Position numbers and translations under genes: made by a program | The notes under the pieces: generated by a model | Told to the model about the DNA's origin: nothing | The model's database searches: none | What the model saw: the letters and a program-made list of their open reading frames with translations, nothing else | NCBI GenBank assembly: GCA_009731375.1 | Contig: BJOX01000032.1 | Coordinates: forward strand, 351,099-415,098 | DNA from: Paulinella micropora | Taxonomy: Eukaryota; Cercozoa; Imbricatea; Euglyphida | Direction: 5' to 3' | Length of the DNA: 64,000 bases | In this document: piece by piece, positions 36,135 through 54,872 of the stretch | Numbering within the stretch: position 1 is the first letter of the stretch | Layout: each line of letters begins with the position of its first letter

Positions 36135-38928
36135 AGTGTCAGTGTGGGGGACAAGGCGTCTTCTGGCAGACGTCTTGTTTGGAGTGTCAGCAGCTTATTT
36201 TTGTGCAAGACGTCAGCTGTTGGCCGTCTTGGTTTTTAAGCAGCGTGACGCTGGCTTGGTCGGTAGGTGTTGGTTCGTTCGTTGTCTGTATAGAGACAGT
36301 TGTTGTTGTTATTATTGTTCTTTTTTTTTTTCCGGTGTGTGTGTGTAAGCAAGTGATAGGATGCGTGTAGATAGGTTGAGATTACTCACCCCCCCCCCCC
36401 TTTGGTAGGGAAACCTCACGCCTTGCGAAACACTTGCCAGTTGTATTGGAACTGGGGCACCCTATGATTACAAGCACGATTCCATAACTGAGAGGTAGGG
36501 AGGAAACGATACTTCTGAAATAGTCAGAAGTGATGGCCCCTTTTCCCAAAAGGAAGGTGAAAAGGATTAGGGAGCTGGTTGCTCAAGCCTTGTTTATCGT
36601 TTGGACCCCACGGTACGGTGTCCAATTCCTGGTTGGGACTCCTTAGTTTCCCTTTTCAGCTGAGGAAGTTCTGTGTGTGTGTAAGGTAGAACGAACCTAC
36701 AGAGTGCGAAGTAGATAAGGACTCCTTGGTGAGCCACAATAGGAGCGCTGGTTTGAAATCCTTTCCCTGACCCTAGGTGACCTGTCGGATATAGGTGGGT
36801 GAGGAGGGAGTGAAGTGTGGAGGTAGGAGAGTGATTTGTTGCTTAAAATTTTCGACGAAATTGGAATCGCCAAAAATGAACAAATGAAACGTCTGGCTGA
36901 CGTCACTCTATCTCCTTTTGTCCTGGCCTATATTCCCACTAACTAGCCTCCCTACCCCCTGCAAATTTGCTGCAATGGAGGGGGCTGAGTATAAGCTAGT
37001 TTGCACAATCAGACCTTGGTGCACAGCACTCGTTTTCTGTTTTCTGTCGGTCTATGTCTGCTCTCTACTCCCTTGTGCACTTTGGATGCTTGGAAGTGGG
37101 CACGAAATGACAGAACAAGTGAGTGTTGTTGTTGTTGGAAAACAAAATGGATTGTCTGTGCAGTCTGTTTCGGATCATGATGGATAGAGGATATGACGTG
37201 GTTTGTAGGTATGTGTGTAGGAGTTCGTTACTGTCGTATACGTTTGCTCCCTTTGCCACCCAACCACCTATACTCTACCCTTCTCTCCTATTTCCCTGTT
37301 GCGTCCTCACACTGTGTGTACGATTGGTTGTATTGTGTGGGAGGAGAAGATAGTAAGTGGGTGTGTATAGGGTGTCAACGGGATTGAGTCGCACGTGTCT
37401 GTTTGCCACACGGTCTAGCCTTGATGATTGGCAGAAAATGAGCAAATAGGAACAGAACACACACGTCCTCTCCTCCCCGTATTCCTCTATCTATCTTGTG
37501 CAAGGAATCCTTTCTCCTTCTTTATACGTTGCAAGAATAAGGGTAGCGAAGTGTCAAACTTGGCGTAAAAGGAAAACAGGTATGGGACTCCACTTTTGCC
37601 GGTTCGATGTCAAAAGAATATATTTATTGATGCCTATCCTTTTACTCAACCAAAACTAACAACTTCGCCAGTAACCCAATCTTCTTCACTCATATAAATA
37701 AAGATCAAAGATGGTTGGAAAATGTGGGAGACTAGCGAAGCCCAAAAACAACCAATGCAAACACCAGCCAGTTCCCGTTGTCCGGTCTAACGATAATATA
37801 TTCTGACCTTTTTAGCAATATTATCATTATCCGGTTAAGAGTGTTATTAATATGAACAATCTCTTACTGTGTCTGGACCGATACGGGGTATTAATAAAGT
37901 AGCACATATTTACCTATCTGCGCCTACAGTATGGCAGCACAAACGGGACAAGCATTCTTGCAGAGTACATCAGACTGAGCACTTTAACGACCGGCCAAAA
38001 TCACTACCGTTGACCTTTGACTGTTCAAGTTTTGACCGGCCCGTTAGATTCTCCTCTGCACGACGTTTCGACTTCACTAACTAGTTTTCGATTTCGTTCA
38101 GAAATGACTCAGCTTCAAACGATCACTCAAGTCAAAATTCTTTTTACAAAAGATTAACTGTCTATTAGCTTTTTGCACACTCTATTACCTTTTCCCCTGA
38201 TGTCCAGTGAAACACACATGTTGCGGTAAATTTGTGGACAAGGACGCTAGAGTGACGGACAACTGTGGAAACCTTTCTCCAAATGCCGCGAAATTTCGGA
38301 CACTTGAAATTATAAGTTAGACTTGAAGCCCTCCTTCAACTGTTTTACAGCTGTTTCAAGTTACGCGAGCTCACCAATTCACAATCTATGTTCAGGCGTG
38401 TTCGTATTCGTATTTTGCATTCCAAGTCTGCAAACAAGTAGAAATCTACGTAAATAAACGAAGTGACCTCTCTGCTATTTACTGGTATTTCACCTGCTCT
38501 TAGGAGTCAGGACTTAATGCAGCCATAGAGACTTTTAATAAGAGTTCGTTGTGCAATTATCCCTTGGGGTTGTATCCAAACTCACAATTCGAACTTTCCT
38601 TTCAAGTGGAAACTGCACACACAGAGCTATGTGTGCCCTGTCGACAGGTCGATTTGAAAGCACCTCCTACAAGGAAGGTACTACTCAACGAACGTAGGAG
38701 ATCAGAGGTCATCAAAAACACATATGTGAGGCAGATCGTTCACCTGTCTTTGCATTTTTGTGTCGTCTCTCTGTTCTTCTACACTCTATGCAGTCAACCA
38801 ACACAGTATGTGTCTGGCTTTGTTTGTGTTAGGGTCACCCCTTATCACCCAGCAAGATCACCCTCTCTGCTGCTCATCGTGCTCTACAAGTGTACCCACA
38901 CTGCCTGGCTTACTCCTGGTAACCTACC
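36135..38928. other. Gene-poor stretch
   Basis: Short frames only. 36380-36660 has a C13 run and local hairpins (ACTTCTGA/TCAGAAGT at 36511-36531). At 37594-37632 it holds a second copy of the TTTTGCCGGTTC...AAGAATATATTTATTGA block from 20.85 kb. Confidence 0.55.
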
Positions 38929-39378
38929 ATGTTCGCCAATTCACGTCATGACGATCCCCTGTCGCGTCTTCGAGAGCACAACAGGGAATGTCTGGATCCG
39001 TTTACCAATATGGGCGTCTACCATGGTCTCCTGCCCTCTGAGAGGAAATTCCTGAAGGAAGTTGAAGAAGGGAAGTCATCTCCTCTCACTACGGACCTCT
39101 CCTGGACGCAGTCAACGCAGTTCCGAGAAGACCTGTTCACCGCCTACTCTGGTGAATACCGTAATATTTTACTCAAGGCAGTAAAAAATAAGCAAACTAA
39201 TTTGCTTCACCTTCCCTTGGTACCGACACCTGCCCTTAAGTTGATGTGTAACTCCAACGTGACAGCCCACGACATCTACCAGGAGTACCTGGGACCTACA
39301 GGCTCTGCGGCACAGCACGAAGCTCTCTGGAACCAACTGGGTACTATCATTCCTCTTGAGGAATTTGTTAACCATTAG
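38929..39378 (+). CDS. Hypothetical protein, 149 aa
   Basis: A compact frame of balanced composition (MFANSRHDDPLSRLREHNRE at the start, ending PLEEFVNH), unlike the low-complexity frames nearby. The following 39412-39714 frame is Thr/Pro/Ser-rich and may be its shifted continuation. It could be a gag fragment or an exon. No domain recognised. Confidence 0.35.
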   Translation: MFANSRHDDPLSRLREHNRECLDPFTNMGVYHGLLPSERKFLKEVEEGKSSPLTTDLSWTQSTQFREDLFTAYSGEYRNILLKAVKNKQTNLLHLPLVPTPALKLMCNSNVTAHDIYQEYLGPTGSAAQHEALWNQLGTIIPLEEFVNH

Positions 39379-40206
39379 TCTGTTTCGACTTCGCCTGGAT
39401 CACTTTCAGGATTGGTACATCCTACTCCTACAAGCACTCCCATCACCGTGCCCCCATCAAGCCTGACTGGTATGACTCCAACAATGGCTTTGGGAAGCAT
39501 CCCTTTGGGACCTGCACTACCGAGTCACCCATCGGCGAGCCACCACCCCAGCTACCCCACTGCCTACTGCAGCATCGTCCCCTGTGGCAACTCCAGCGAC
39601 TGCCTTTACTCCAGTTGCGATGACATGCTCGCACTTTTCAAGGACACTATCTGCTTTTTGCTGTTTATGGCTTCTATTTTCAGAAGCATGCCTGCCGCGA
39701 GCAATCTTTCGTGATCACATTGCTTCTCCCCATATTTGCTTTGTACTTACCACGTTTCAAGTCCATAGTGTCACTTCTCTGGTTGGCGGCGGCTCAAAAC
39801 AGTCGCGGCATGTCGCCGCGAAAGTCAGTTTTTCACTAGATAGTGTTGGGGGGTCCCGGACATAATTATTCAAATTTTTTGCTGTAAATGATTTTTTCAC
39901 ATCGGATCAGGACCCTTAGCACGTTGATACCATTTTTGTTGCGGTGGTAACGCGTTCAAGGCGCAGACGAAAGTATCGCGGCAAACTCACGGCACCAGAC
40001 TTTCCAAACTCACAACTCCAGCCTTTACCTATGGCTAAAACGTAATTTCAGAAACTCAGACTTGCGGCACTTACTTGATATCGCTTAAAAAGCGTTTCCT
40101 ATCCTTGGTAACGGACACTTGCTTTGTTGTCGCTTTGCGGCGTTCGACTTCGGAGACTAGGTCCTAGATTTACCCATAAAGTTGTCCGATGGAGCGTTTG
40201 AGCCAA

Positions 40207-40743
40207 GCACGACCCCGATGTCATTCTTCTCATGTTATCCTTTCAAAACCTCTACAGTGAGCAAAACCAACCGTTTACAGGGCATATACAGATGAACAAT
40301 CATGAAAATAACCTGTATCCAGATTTTCACTGCCGCGACCGCCGCGACTTTCGCGGCGCAAAGAGAACAAGAGATGAAAAGCGACTGGATGTATCAAAGA
40401 CAGAAACCATAATTCTGGTCTATGCACTGGGACTGCGTTTGGACCTAATGCACTGGTCCGCGGGCCTCTTTGACGAGTGAGGAAGCGAATTTTACCAGGC
40501 GGCCAATATTGACGGCGCATGCGCCGCCGCCGCATCAAAGCATTTCTTGCTTACAAAAGACATACATACAAAAAATCCCTTGTGATAAGCTCGCAAATTA
40601 TCTTAAACAAATATGGACTCATGTTCATGCAGATACACGTGCTCGAAGACCTGCCAGACAGCCTTGCTAGTCGCGGCAGCACCGAATGTCTTCGCGGCGG
40701 CTGCGGCGCCGCCCCATAAAGATAGCTTTCACGTAAAAATAAT
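40207..40743. repeat. 537-bp direct repeat, copy 1
   Basis: Near-identical and gap-free with 41271-41807 (offset 1064 bp). GC-rich with recurrent GGCGGC/GCGGCG clusters and TTTCGCGGCGC. No convincing coding frame. Confidence 0.93.
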
Positions 40744-40904
40744 GGTCAAAACGTATTCTAAACACCTGCATCCTTCCTTTGAAAACCGGTAAACCTTTCC
40801 AATGATAAACTAAGACAAACTTGCAAATAAACTTTATCAAAACAGTGCTGTATATGTAATACCATGCTCTGCAGCCAACCTACGAGCCAGGCTGCCGGGA
40901 ACAA

Positions 40905-41086
40905 TAAATCCCTTTGTTAAGCTCGCAAATTACTTCAAACAAATATCGATTCATATGCATGCAGCTACACGTGCTTGAAGAGCTGCCAGAGTGGCTTACC
41001 TGTCGCGGTAGCACGCACCAAATGTCTTGGCGGCGGGCTGCGGCGCCGGTTCCGCCCCATGAAAATATTCTTCACTGAAAAATAAT
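40905..41086. repeat. Partial, diverged third copy of the 537-bp repeat
   Basis: Matches the last 180 bp or so of the repeat (TAAGCTCGCAAATTA, TGCAG.TACACGTGCT, GCTGCGGCGCCG), with many substitutions. It lies between the two good copies. Confidence 0.75.
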
Positions 41087-41209
41087 ATTCACAATATGCC
41101 GGGGCGGCTCGGCTCGCTGTCTCTCGCCGTTTGGACTCAAAGCAGTGTGTTTGGGCCGCCCCAGCCGGGTCCTGCCAGCGTGCCGGAGAAAATCGTTCAG
41201 CGGGTTGCA

Positions 41210-41262
41210 GGGTTAGGGTTATTAGGGTTAGGGTTAGGGTTAGGGTTAGGGTTAGAGTTAGG
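41210..41262 (+). repeat. Interstitial telomeric repeat (TTAGGG)n
   Basis: About eight units of GGGTTA with two variants. It lies immediately upstream of copy 2 of the 537-bp repeat. TTAGGG is the telomere repeat of animals and many protists and fungi. Confidence 0.93.
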
Positions 41263-41270
41263 CCGTACGC

Positions 41271-41807
41271 GCAAGACCCCGATGTCATTCTTCTCATGTT
41301 ATCCTTTCAAAACCTTTACAGTGAGCAAAGCCAACCGCTTACAGGGCATTTACAGATGAATAATCATGAAAATAACCTGTATCCAGATTTTCACTGCCAC
41401 GACCGCCGCGACTTTCGCGGCGCAAAGAGAACAAGAGATGAAAAGCGACTGGATGTATCAAAGACAGAAACCATAATTCTTGTCTATGCACTGGGACTGC
41501 GTTTGGACCTAATGCACTGGTCCGCGGGCCTCTTTGACGAGTGAGGAAGCGAATTTTACCAGGCGGCCAATATTGACGGCGCATGCGCCGCCGCCGCATC
41601 AAAGCATTTCTTGCTTACAAAAGACATACATACAAAAAATCCCTTGTGATAAGCTCGCAAATTATCTTAAACAAATATGGACTCATGTTCATGCAGATAC
41701 ACGTGCTCGAAGACCTTCCAGACAGCCTTGCTAGTCGCGGCAGCACCGAATGTCTTCGCAGCGGCTGCGGCGCCGCCCCATAAAGATAGTTTTCACGTAA
41801 AAATAAT
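41271..41807. repeat. 537-bp direct repeat, copy 2
   Basis: Differs from copy 1 by only a few substitutions. It begins 8 bp after the telomeric array. Confidence 0.93.
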
Positions 41808-42011
41808 CTCGTGGCATATACAGCAACTGCCGGCAGGCAGTCACATTTATAAGGGCCCGTTTGAACTCAAACATGCTGCCGCGAGCTCCAAACTTTGATA
41901 CGGGCCGGATGAAGGATCCAATGACGCAGAACCTAGCTAGGACGTCATTGGGACCACTCGCGGTGGGTGGAGGCCTTCGAGCCCACGGCAGAGGCCATTC
42001 CTCAAGGCCAT

Positions 42012-42036
42012 GGTTAGGGCTAGGGTTAGGGTTAGG
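42012..42036 (+). repeat. Second short interstitial telomeric array
   Basis: GGTTAGGGCTAGGGTTAGGG and a further half unit, then a TATG microsatellite. Confidence 0.85.
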
Positions 42037-42214
42037 TATATATGTATGTATGTATGTAAGTAAGTTCTTTTTGATTGGACTCAGTCTTGATCCGGTCCGT
42101 ATTAAAGTTTCGAGGTTGTTGCCGCATGTGTGCTTGAGTTTAAACTTCGTGTACGTTTCGTGAAAAACTTTAATTGATTTTTTTTACAACAGAATTGAAA
42201 TGTAAAAAGCTAAG

Positions 42215-45483
<3,269 letters not shown>

Positions 45484-45681
45484 ACTGCTGAATGCTTCTG
45501 GGCGAGGCGGGCGCTCGGGCCTCGCCGGTAGCTGATCACCTGCACCACAACGGTGAAAAACTCTTTAATGAAATAACGTTTTAAAGACTTGAACATGTAT
45601 ATAATATTATTCATATGCATGCATGATTTTTTAATGAAACAAAACTTGTTTGAATGAGATAAAATACAGTGCATAAAGCCT

Positions 45682-50344
<4,663 letters not shown>

Positions 50345-50350
50345 CTCCCA

Positions 50351-50550
50351 GGAGAGAGAGAGAGACAGACAGACAGACAGATAGACAAGCACACATACAT
50401 GCATACAGACAGACAGGCAAGAGAGAGAGACAGACAGATAGACATGCATACATACATGCATACAGACAGACATGACAGATAAGGCAGACAGACAGGCAGA
50501 CAGACACAGAAAGAGAGAGAGACAGACAGACAGACAGATAGACATGCAAG
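50351..50550. repeat. (GACA)n / (GA)n microsatellite
   Basis: Borders the viral region on its left. Confidence 0.93.
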
Positions 50551-50560
50551 TAGTATAATA

Positions 50561-50612
50561 TGAAATCTATGATGGTCGTTTTTCGTGCCTCAAAACAACC
50601 TCATAGATTTCA
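50561..50612. other. Palindrome at the left edge of the viral region
   Basis: TGAAATCTATGA (50561-50572) and its exact reverse complement (50601-50612) frame a 28-nt loop. It sits at the host/virus composition boundary and could be part of a terminal structure or a gene end. Confidence 0.6.
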
Positions 50613-50737
50613 TTTGTCGCTTCCTATTCATAGTTTAAACAATCAATACAAGAGCACAAAACACCCTAAAGAGCCCCACCGCACGAGCGCTGAGAGAAAA
50701 TATATTTTAAAAGAAAAATTTAGTCTTTTGTATATAT

Positions 50738-50757
50738 ATCTCCAACACGTTGGAGAT
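50738..50757. promoter_or_regulatory. Short palindrome ahead of first viral ORF
   Basis: ATCTCCAAC and GTTGGAGAT separated by two bases, ending 7 bases before the ATG at 50765. Possible operator-like or 5'-leader hairpin. Confidence 0.4.
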
Positions 50758-50764
50758 TTCAAAC

Positions 50765-51003
50765 ATGTCTGAGATTACGCGCAAACAGAAGACAGCGGAA
50801 TATGTAAAGGAAAGAAGAAAACAGAAATATACATGTGTATGTGGTAAGTAATAGGTATATATGGAAAATATCAACACGAAAAATCTGACTTTCATAGAGA
50901 CTACTTCGCAGAGAAAGAAGAGGTTATGATAGGAGGGCATAAAGTTATTCGTATAATTCGTAGAAATGACGACATGGAAAGATATTATAAAAATCACTCG
51001 TGA
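50765..51003 (+). pseudogene. Small viral CxCG-type finger protein, frameshifted
   Basis: Starts at ATG 50765 with a Lys/Arg-rich helix (TRKQKTAEYVKERRKQK) and YTCVCG, then a stop at 50849. The continuation in another frame (HEKSDFHRDYF to the stop at 51001) supplies His residues. Short proteins with a basic helix, CxCG and His pairs are common in PLVs and large algal viruses; function unknown. A one- or two-base indel near 50850 breaks it. Confidence 0.5.
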
Positions 51004-51030
51004 TTTGCTATAATAATGTTATAAAAATAA

Positions 51031-51074
51031 AATGTAAAATCATTTAAAGAAATAAATATTATTACTTATATAAT
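51031..51074 (+). promoter_or_regulatory. Viral promoter-like cassette 1
   Basis: AAATGTAAAA, then CATTTAAAGAAATAAAT, then TTACTTATA directly before the ATG at 51075. The same block recurs 310 bp later. Confidence 0.6.
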
Positions 51075-51347
51075 ATGTCTTCTATAATGATACAAGCGGA
51101 CAAGGAATTGAAAGAACTATACAACTTACATTTTCCAGAAGCATTAGCAGACGATAGAAGGATTAAGAAATACACTAGAAGAGAAACGCTTCAACGATAT
51201 AGCAAAGCCTTTAAGTTTTGGGATGAACAGAAAAACAAAGCATTAGAGGCTCCAACAATGTTGAATATCCACAAATGGGAAATATGTGAAGAAGCAATAA
51301 GACAACTTAAATTAAGGGTGATGATTGTATTAAATAATAAAATGTAA
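51075..51347 (+). CDS. Small viral protein, 90 aa
   Basis: Charged, helical, with no Cys; contains RRIKKYTRRETLQRYSKAF and ends KM. The stop codon lies inside the second promoter-like cassette, so gene end and next promoter overlap. I do not recognise it. Confidence 0.7.
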   Translation: MSSIMIQADKELKELYNLHFPEALADDRRIKKYTRRETLQRYSKAFKFWDEQKNKALEAPTMLNIHKWEICEEAIRQLKLRVMIVLNNKM

Positions 51348-51388
51348 AACCATTTAAAGAAATAAATTATATTACTTATAATATAGAT
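51341..51388 (+). promoter_or_regulatory. Viral promoter-like cassette 2
   Basis: Near-identical to 51031-51074 (AAATGTAAAA, CATTTAAAGAAATAAAT, TTACTTATA), ending at the ATG of the next small ORF. Confidence 0.6.
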
Positions 51389-51565
51389 ATGGGGAGACAC
51401 AAGAAATATCTCACACCTGAGGACAAACGAAAGGCTAACTCCGAAAAGGCGCTCGCATATTACAAAAGAAATAAGGATGAAATTAATCAAAAGAGGAAGG
51501 AGCAATTAAAAGAACGAAACAGAAAACTTAAGGAATATGAAGAAATGAAGGCGAGAGGAGTATAA
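51389..51565 (+). CDS. Small basic viral protein, 58 aa
   Basis: Begins MGRHKKYLTPEDKRKANSEK and is almost entirely helical, rich in Lys, Arg and Glu. It is preceded by the repeated promoter-like cassette and followed by the polymerase. Its start resembles short basic AT-hook-like proteins of large DNA viruses. Likely DNA-binding; inference only. Confidence 0.62.
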   Translation: MGRHKKYLTPEDKRKANSEKALAYYKRNKDEINQKRKEQLKERNRKLKEYEEMKARGV

Positions 51566-51694
51566 AAAAAACGAAAAAAACGAAAAAAAATGAATTTCAT
51601 GTTAAAGGTAAGACAATTTATATATATATATAAAGGTAAAACAATTTAATTTATTTTCATTATTTTTATATCCTCACTAATATAAAAGTAAAAT

Positions 51695-54600
51695 ATGCCA
51701 CCACCATTACCGCCCAGACCATCGAAGGAAAATGTAGAACTAGCGAAGGTAAGGGCGAATTTGAAGAAAACTACAACAAGAGAAAACAAAAGGGAATTTA
51801 AAGTAGTAGAGTTAAAATCTAGGCGAGACAATAGATTAAACTCTCTTACATACGAGAAGCAAGGATTAGATATAAACTTTTATGATACAGACGCATTAGA
51901 GCGAGAGGTTCTACTTCCTATACTATTAGATGCGAAAAGAAATGGTATGACAGGAAATGCTGACGTTCATATTACTATAACCTACATAACCGACCACGAA
52001 GAATTAAATAGATATTATAAAAAGAAAACATTTAATTCGTTTCAAATAAAAAACTATGACGATTTTATTGAAATGTTGAATGAGTTTAACATAAGCAATA
52101 TTGAAGCGTCTGGACTAGGTTATGACAGGATTATTGAATACGCTAAGGTAGTAGTAGTTCAAGAAAACGGAGGCGGTTGTTATGAAGGAAAAAACAAATG
52201 TAAAAAAACAATATCGGATGAAAATATATTGATATCTCCCGCTAGCAAGAATAATAATTGTTTATTCTTTCTCTGTAAAGACATTCTTAATATGCCACTT
52301 ATTAACAGAAAAAGATGTAATGATATTAGAGAACAATTCAATCTTTCTAATGATTGCCCTATACCATTTTCTACCGCCGTAAAAATCCTTAATACTTTGA
52401 TAAAAGAAGGAAAGACATATGAAATAACAAATGCCTTAACAAGAGAAACTATAAGCACGAATAACATCGGAGAAGAAGCAGACATTATGATTTATTTAGA
52501 GAACAACCATTATTTTGGATTAACTAAAAGATATAAACAAAAATGCGAACAATGTTTAAGGAAATATGTCAAAAAACACACTTGTAATCCAAAAATGATA
52601 AATTATGCGAATAGAAAAATTTTGAAGAACGGACGAAGACATTTGATAACAAAATTCGAGAAGGATAAAATTAATAACAAAGATGAAGTTATTCATTACG
52701 ACCTTGAAACTTTTAGAAATAACACGCTCGCTGACGGCTTTGATATTCACGACTGCTATATAGTCGGATATACTCAAGGGGCGGAAGGATTTAAATATTT
52801 CGCTGGTAAAGATTGTATTTCTAAATTTCTTGACTTTGTCTTGGAGAGAGGACAAAAATTAACAATAGAATGGGGTAATAGAATGATTCATAATCCAGTC
52901 AAGAAAGTAGCAGGAGTAAGAAAGAAGAGAAACAAAGATGAAGAACCACCAATTTTATATGTGAATGGGTTTAACGGCGCGAACTTTGACCACTACTTCA
53001 TTAAACAGGAATTAATAAGAAGAGGCATTAAACCAAAATCTCACATGATTAATAACGGCTCAATAATCTCTTTACAATTTGAAAATATCAAAATGTGGGA
53101 TATGTGTAAGCATACTCAGGGGACATTAAAAGAAAACTTAGAAAATATGAAATGTAAAACTCTTAAAGGAGATTTCGACCACGACAAGGCTTCTACTTGG
53201 GAAACAATGAGCGAAGAGTTAAGAAATAAGTGTCTTGAATATTTGAAGTGTGATGTTATGGGGTTAAAAGAGTTATATGACAAAATAAACACAGAGATAT
53301 TTGAAAAACACTCAGTGAATTTAACTTCATACATTTCAACTTCAAGCCTTGCTTTTAATATCTGGAAGAAAATGATTGATGGTAAGCACGATGTAAGACT
53401 CCCAACTATTGAACAAGAGAAAGCGTTTAGAAAAGCGGTTATCGGAGCAAGAACATATCCAAGCAAAAAAAGATTTATTTCAAAACAATACAAGGACTAC
53501 TTAGCGGGGAAAATCACATTTGACGAATTAACCGATTATTTAGTTGATGCGGATGTCGTATCTTTATACCCAACAGCGATGCTTAATTTATTTATGGTTG
53601 GAGAAATTAAACTGGCTATCGCACCATTTGATTATAATAATCTTCCTATCGGTATTTACAATGTTGATTATATCTCACCAAAAGACATTCTACATTCAAG
53701 AATAGGACAGAGAAATAAAATGGGCTCATTAAAGTGGAATTTAGCGGATATGAAAGACCAATGGCTTACAAGTGTTGATATTGAAGATATGATTAAGGAA
53801 GGCTACGATATAACAATTCATAAAGGATACTATACAGAGGAGGCTGAACCAGTTTTCAAAGAATATATATTAGAAATGTTTAAGGCGAAAGAAAATAGCG
53901 AAAAAGGCACACCGCAATATTTATTAGCCAAACTATTTATGAATTCGTTATACGGAAAGATGATACAACGACCTATCCCAACAGAAGCAGAATATATTAA
54001 ATCAAATGAGGAGTATTGGAAATTTTGGACGAAAAATTATATATCTGATGTGGTTGAATTCAAAGATAAAGACGGAAACAAACTTTGGCACGTATCTGGA
54101 ATGCCTAGAAATGAAGTAATAATTGAAGAGAGTATTACAAAACCTTCTCACTACGGGGCTTTCATTCTAGCATATAGCAGGCGAATTATGTATAACTACA
54201 TAAAAGAGGCTAATCCAAATAAAGACATAGAGGCTGATTTCTATTACACCGATACCGATAGTCTAGTGTTGCATGTTAGGTTCGCCAAACTAATCAAAAG
54301 GCTTGGTGATAAATCTCTCGGAGGAATAACGGATGACTTAGGAGATTGCTGTAAGATAATAAGAGGAATATGGATTGCTCCTAAATTGTATATGTTAGAA
54401 TTTACAACGAATGAAGCCTTTCTCCCTTACCTTACTAAGAATGACTTGAAACATAAAGACAAAGGTGTTCATATAATTGAATGCTACGAAAACGAAGGAG
54501 TAAAAAAGAGATACTACCACCTTAGAGGTAAGGGGTTGAATTCAAAGGGGCTAAATCCAGAAGTATATGAAAAGATGGATTTAGGTGAAAGCATTGAAAA

Positions 54601-54784
54601 TGTTAGAGATTTTCAAATGAAGAAAATTCATTTATCACGAAATAGCAAACAGCAAAACATTAACCATTTCAGCATAGTTCATACTACAAACATAAAAAAG
54701 AAAGTTAATGATAATAAATGGGGCGGACGTGAGTTTATCAACAAAAATGATAGTATCCCACACGGCTTCCATATCCACTCCTAG
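51695..54784 (+). CDS. Protein-primed family B DNA polymerase (PLV type) with OTU-like N-terminal domain
   Basis: 1029 residues; copies the viral genome from a protein primer. Residues about 185-275 (NNNCLFFLC ... NNHYFGL) look like a papain/OTU-fold domain with Cys and His in the expected places. CEQCLRKYVKKHTC (about 283-297) is a probable zinc finger. The 3'-5' exonuclease shows YDLETF (about 335), NGFNGANFDHYF (about 424-435) and YLKCD (about 514). The polymerase has motif A DADVVSLYPT (about 617), motif B KLFMNSLYGK (about 745) and motif C YTDTDS (about 850), all intact. Length and order match DNA_pol_B_2 enzymes of Polintons and PLVs. The frame is open end to end. Compared with the duplicate at 55096 it lacks one Ile near residue 970. 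The start is the first ATG after an AT-rich leader. Confidence 0.93.
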   Translation: MPPPLPPRPSKENVELAKVRANLKKTTTRENKREFKVVELKSRRDNRLNSLTYEKQGLDINFYDTDALEREVLLPILLDAKRNGMTGNADVHITITYITDHEELNRYYKKKTFNSFQIKNYDDFIEMLNEFNISNIEASGLGYDRIIEYAKVVVVQENGGGCYEGKNKCKKTISDENILISPASKNNNCLFFLCKDILNMPLINRKRCNDIREQFNLSNDCPIPFSTAVKILNTLIKEGKTYEITNALTRETISTNNIGEEADIMIYLENNHYFGLTKRYKQKCEQCLRKYVKKHTCNPKMINYANRKILKNGRRHLITKFEKDKINNKDEVIHYDLETFRNNTLADGFDIHDCYIVGYTQGAEGFKYFAGKDCISKFLDFVLERGQKLTIEWGNRMIHNPVKKVAGVRKKRNKDEEPPILYVNGFNGANFDHYFIKQELIRRGIKPKSHMINNGSIISLQFENIKMWDMCKHTQGTLKENLENMKCKTLKGDFDHDKASTWETMSEELRNKCLEYLKCDVMGLKELYDKINTEIFEKHSVNLTSYISTSSLAFNIWKKMIDGKHDVRLPTIEQEKAFRKAVIGARTYPSKKRFISKQYKDYLAGKITFDELTDYLVDADVVSLYPTAMLNLFMVGEIKLAIAPFDYNNLPIGIYNVDYISPKDILHSRIGQRNKMGSLKWNLADMKDQWLTSVDIEDMIKEGYDITIHKGYYTEEAEPVFKEYILEMFKAKENSEKGTPQYLLAKLFMNSLYGKMIQRPIPTEAEYIKSNEEYWKFWTKNYISDVVEFKDKDGNKLWHVSGMPRNEVIIEESITKPSHYGAFILAYSRRIMYNYIKEANPNKDIEADFYYTDTDSLVLHVRFAKLIKRLGDKSLGGITDDLGDCCKIIRGIWIAPKLYMLEFTTNEAFLPYLTKNDLKHKDKGVHIIECYENEGVKKRYYHLRGKGLNSKGLNPEVYEKMDLGESIENVRDFQMKKIHLSRNSKQQNINHFSIVHTTNIKKKVNDNKWGGREFINKNDSIPHGFHIHS

Positions 54785-54872
54785 ATTAAAGACGTTTAAC
54801 AACGTAGTTGATAAATAACAATATTAATAATTAATTTTTTTCAATAAATTTTTTACCACTCTATATATACCA

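Noticed and set aside
52180-53493. Minus-strand frames inside the viral polymerase
   Set aside because: Shadows; the plus-strand frame has all polymerase motifs.
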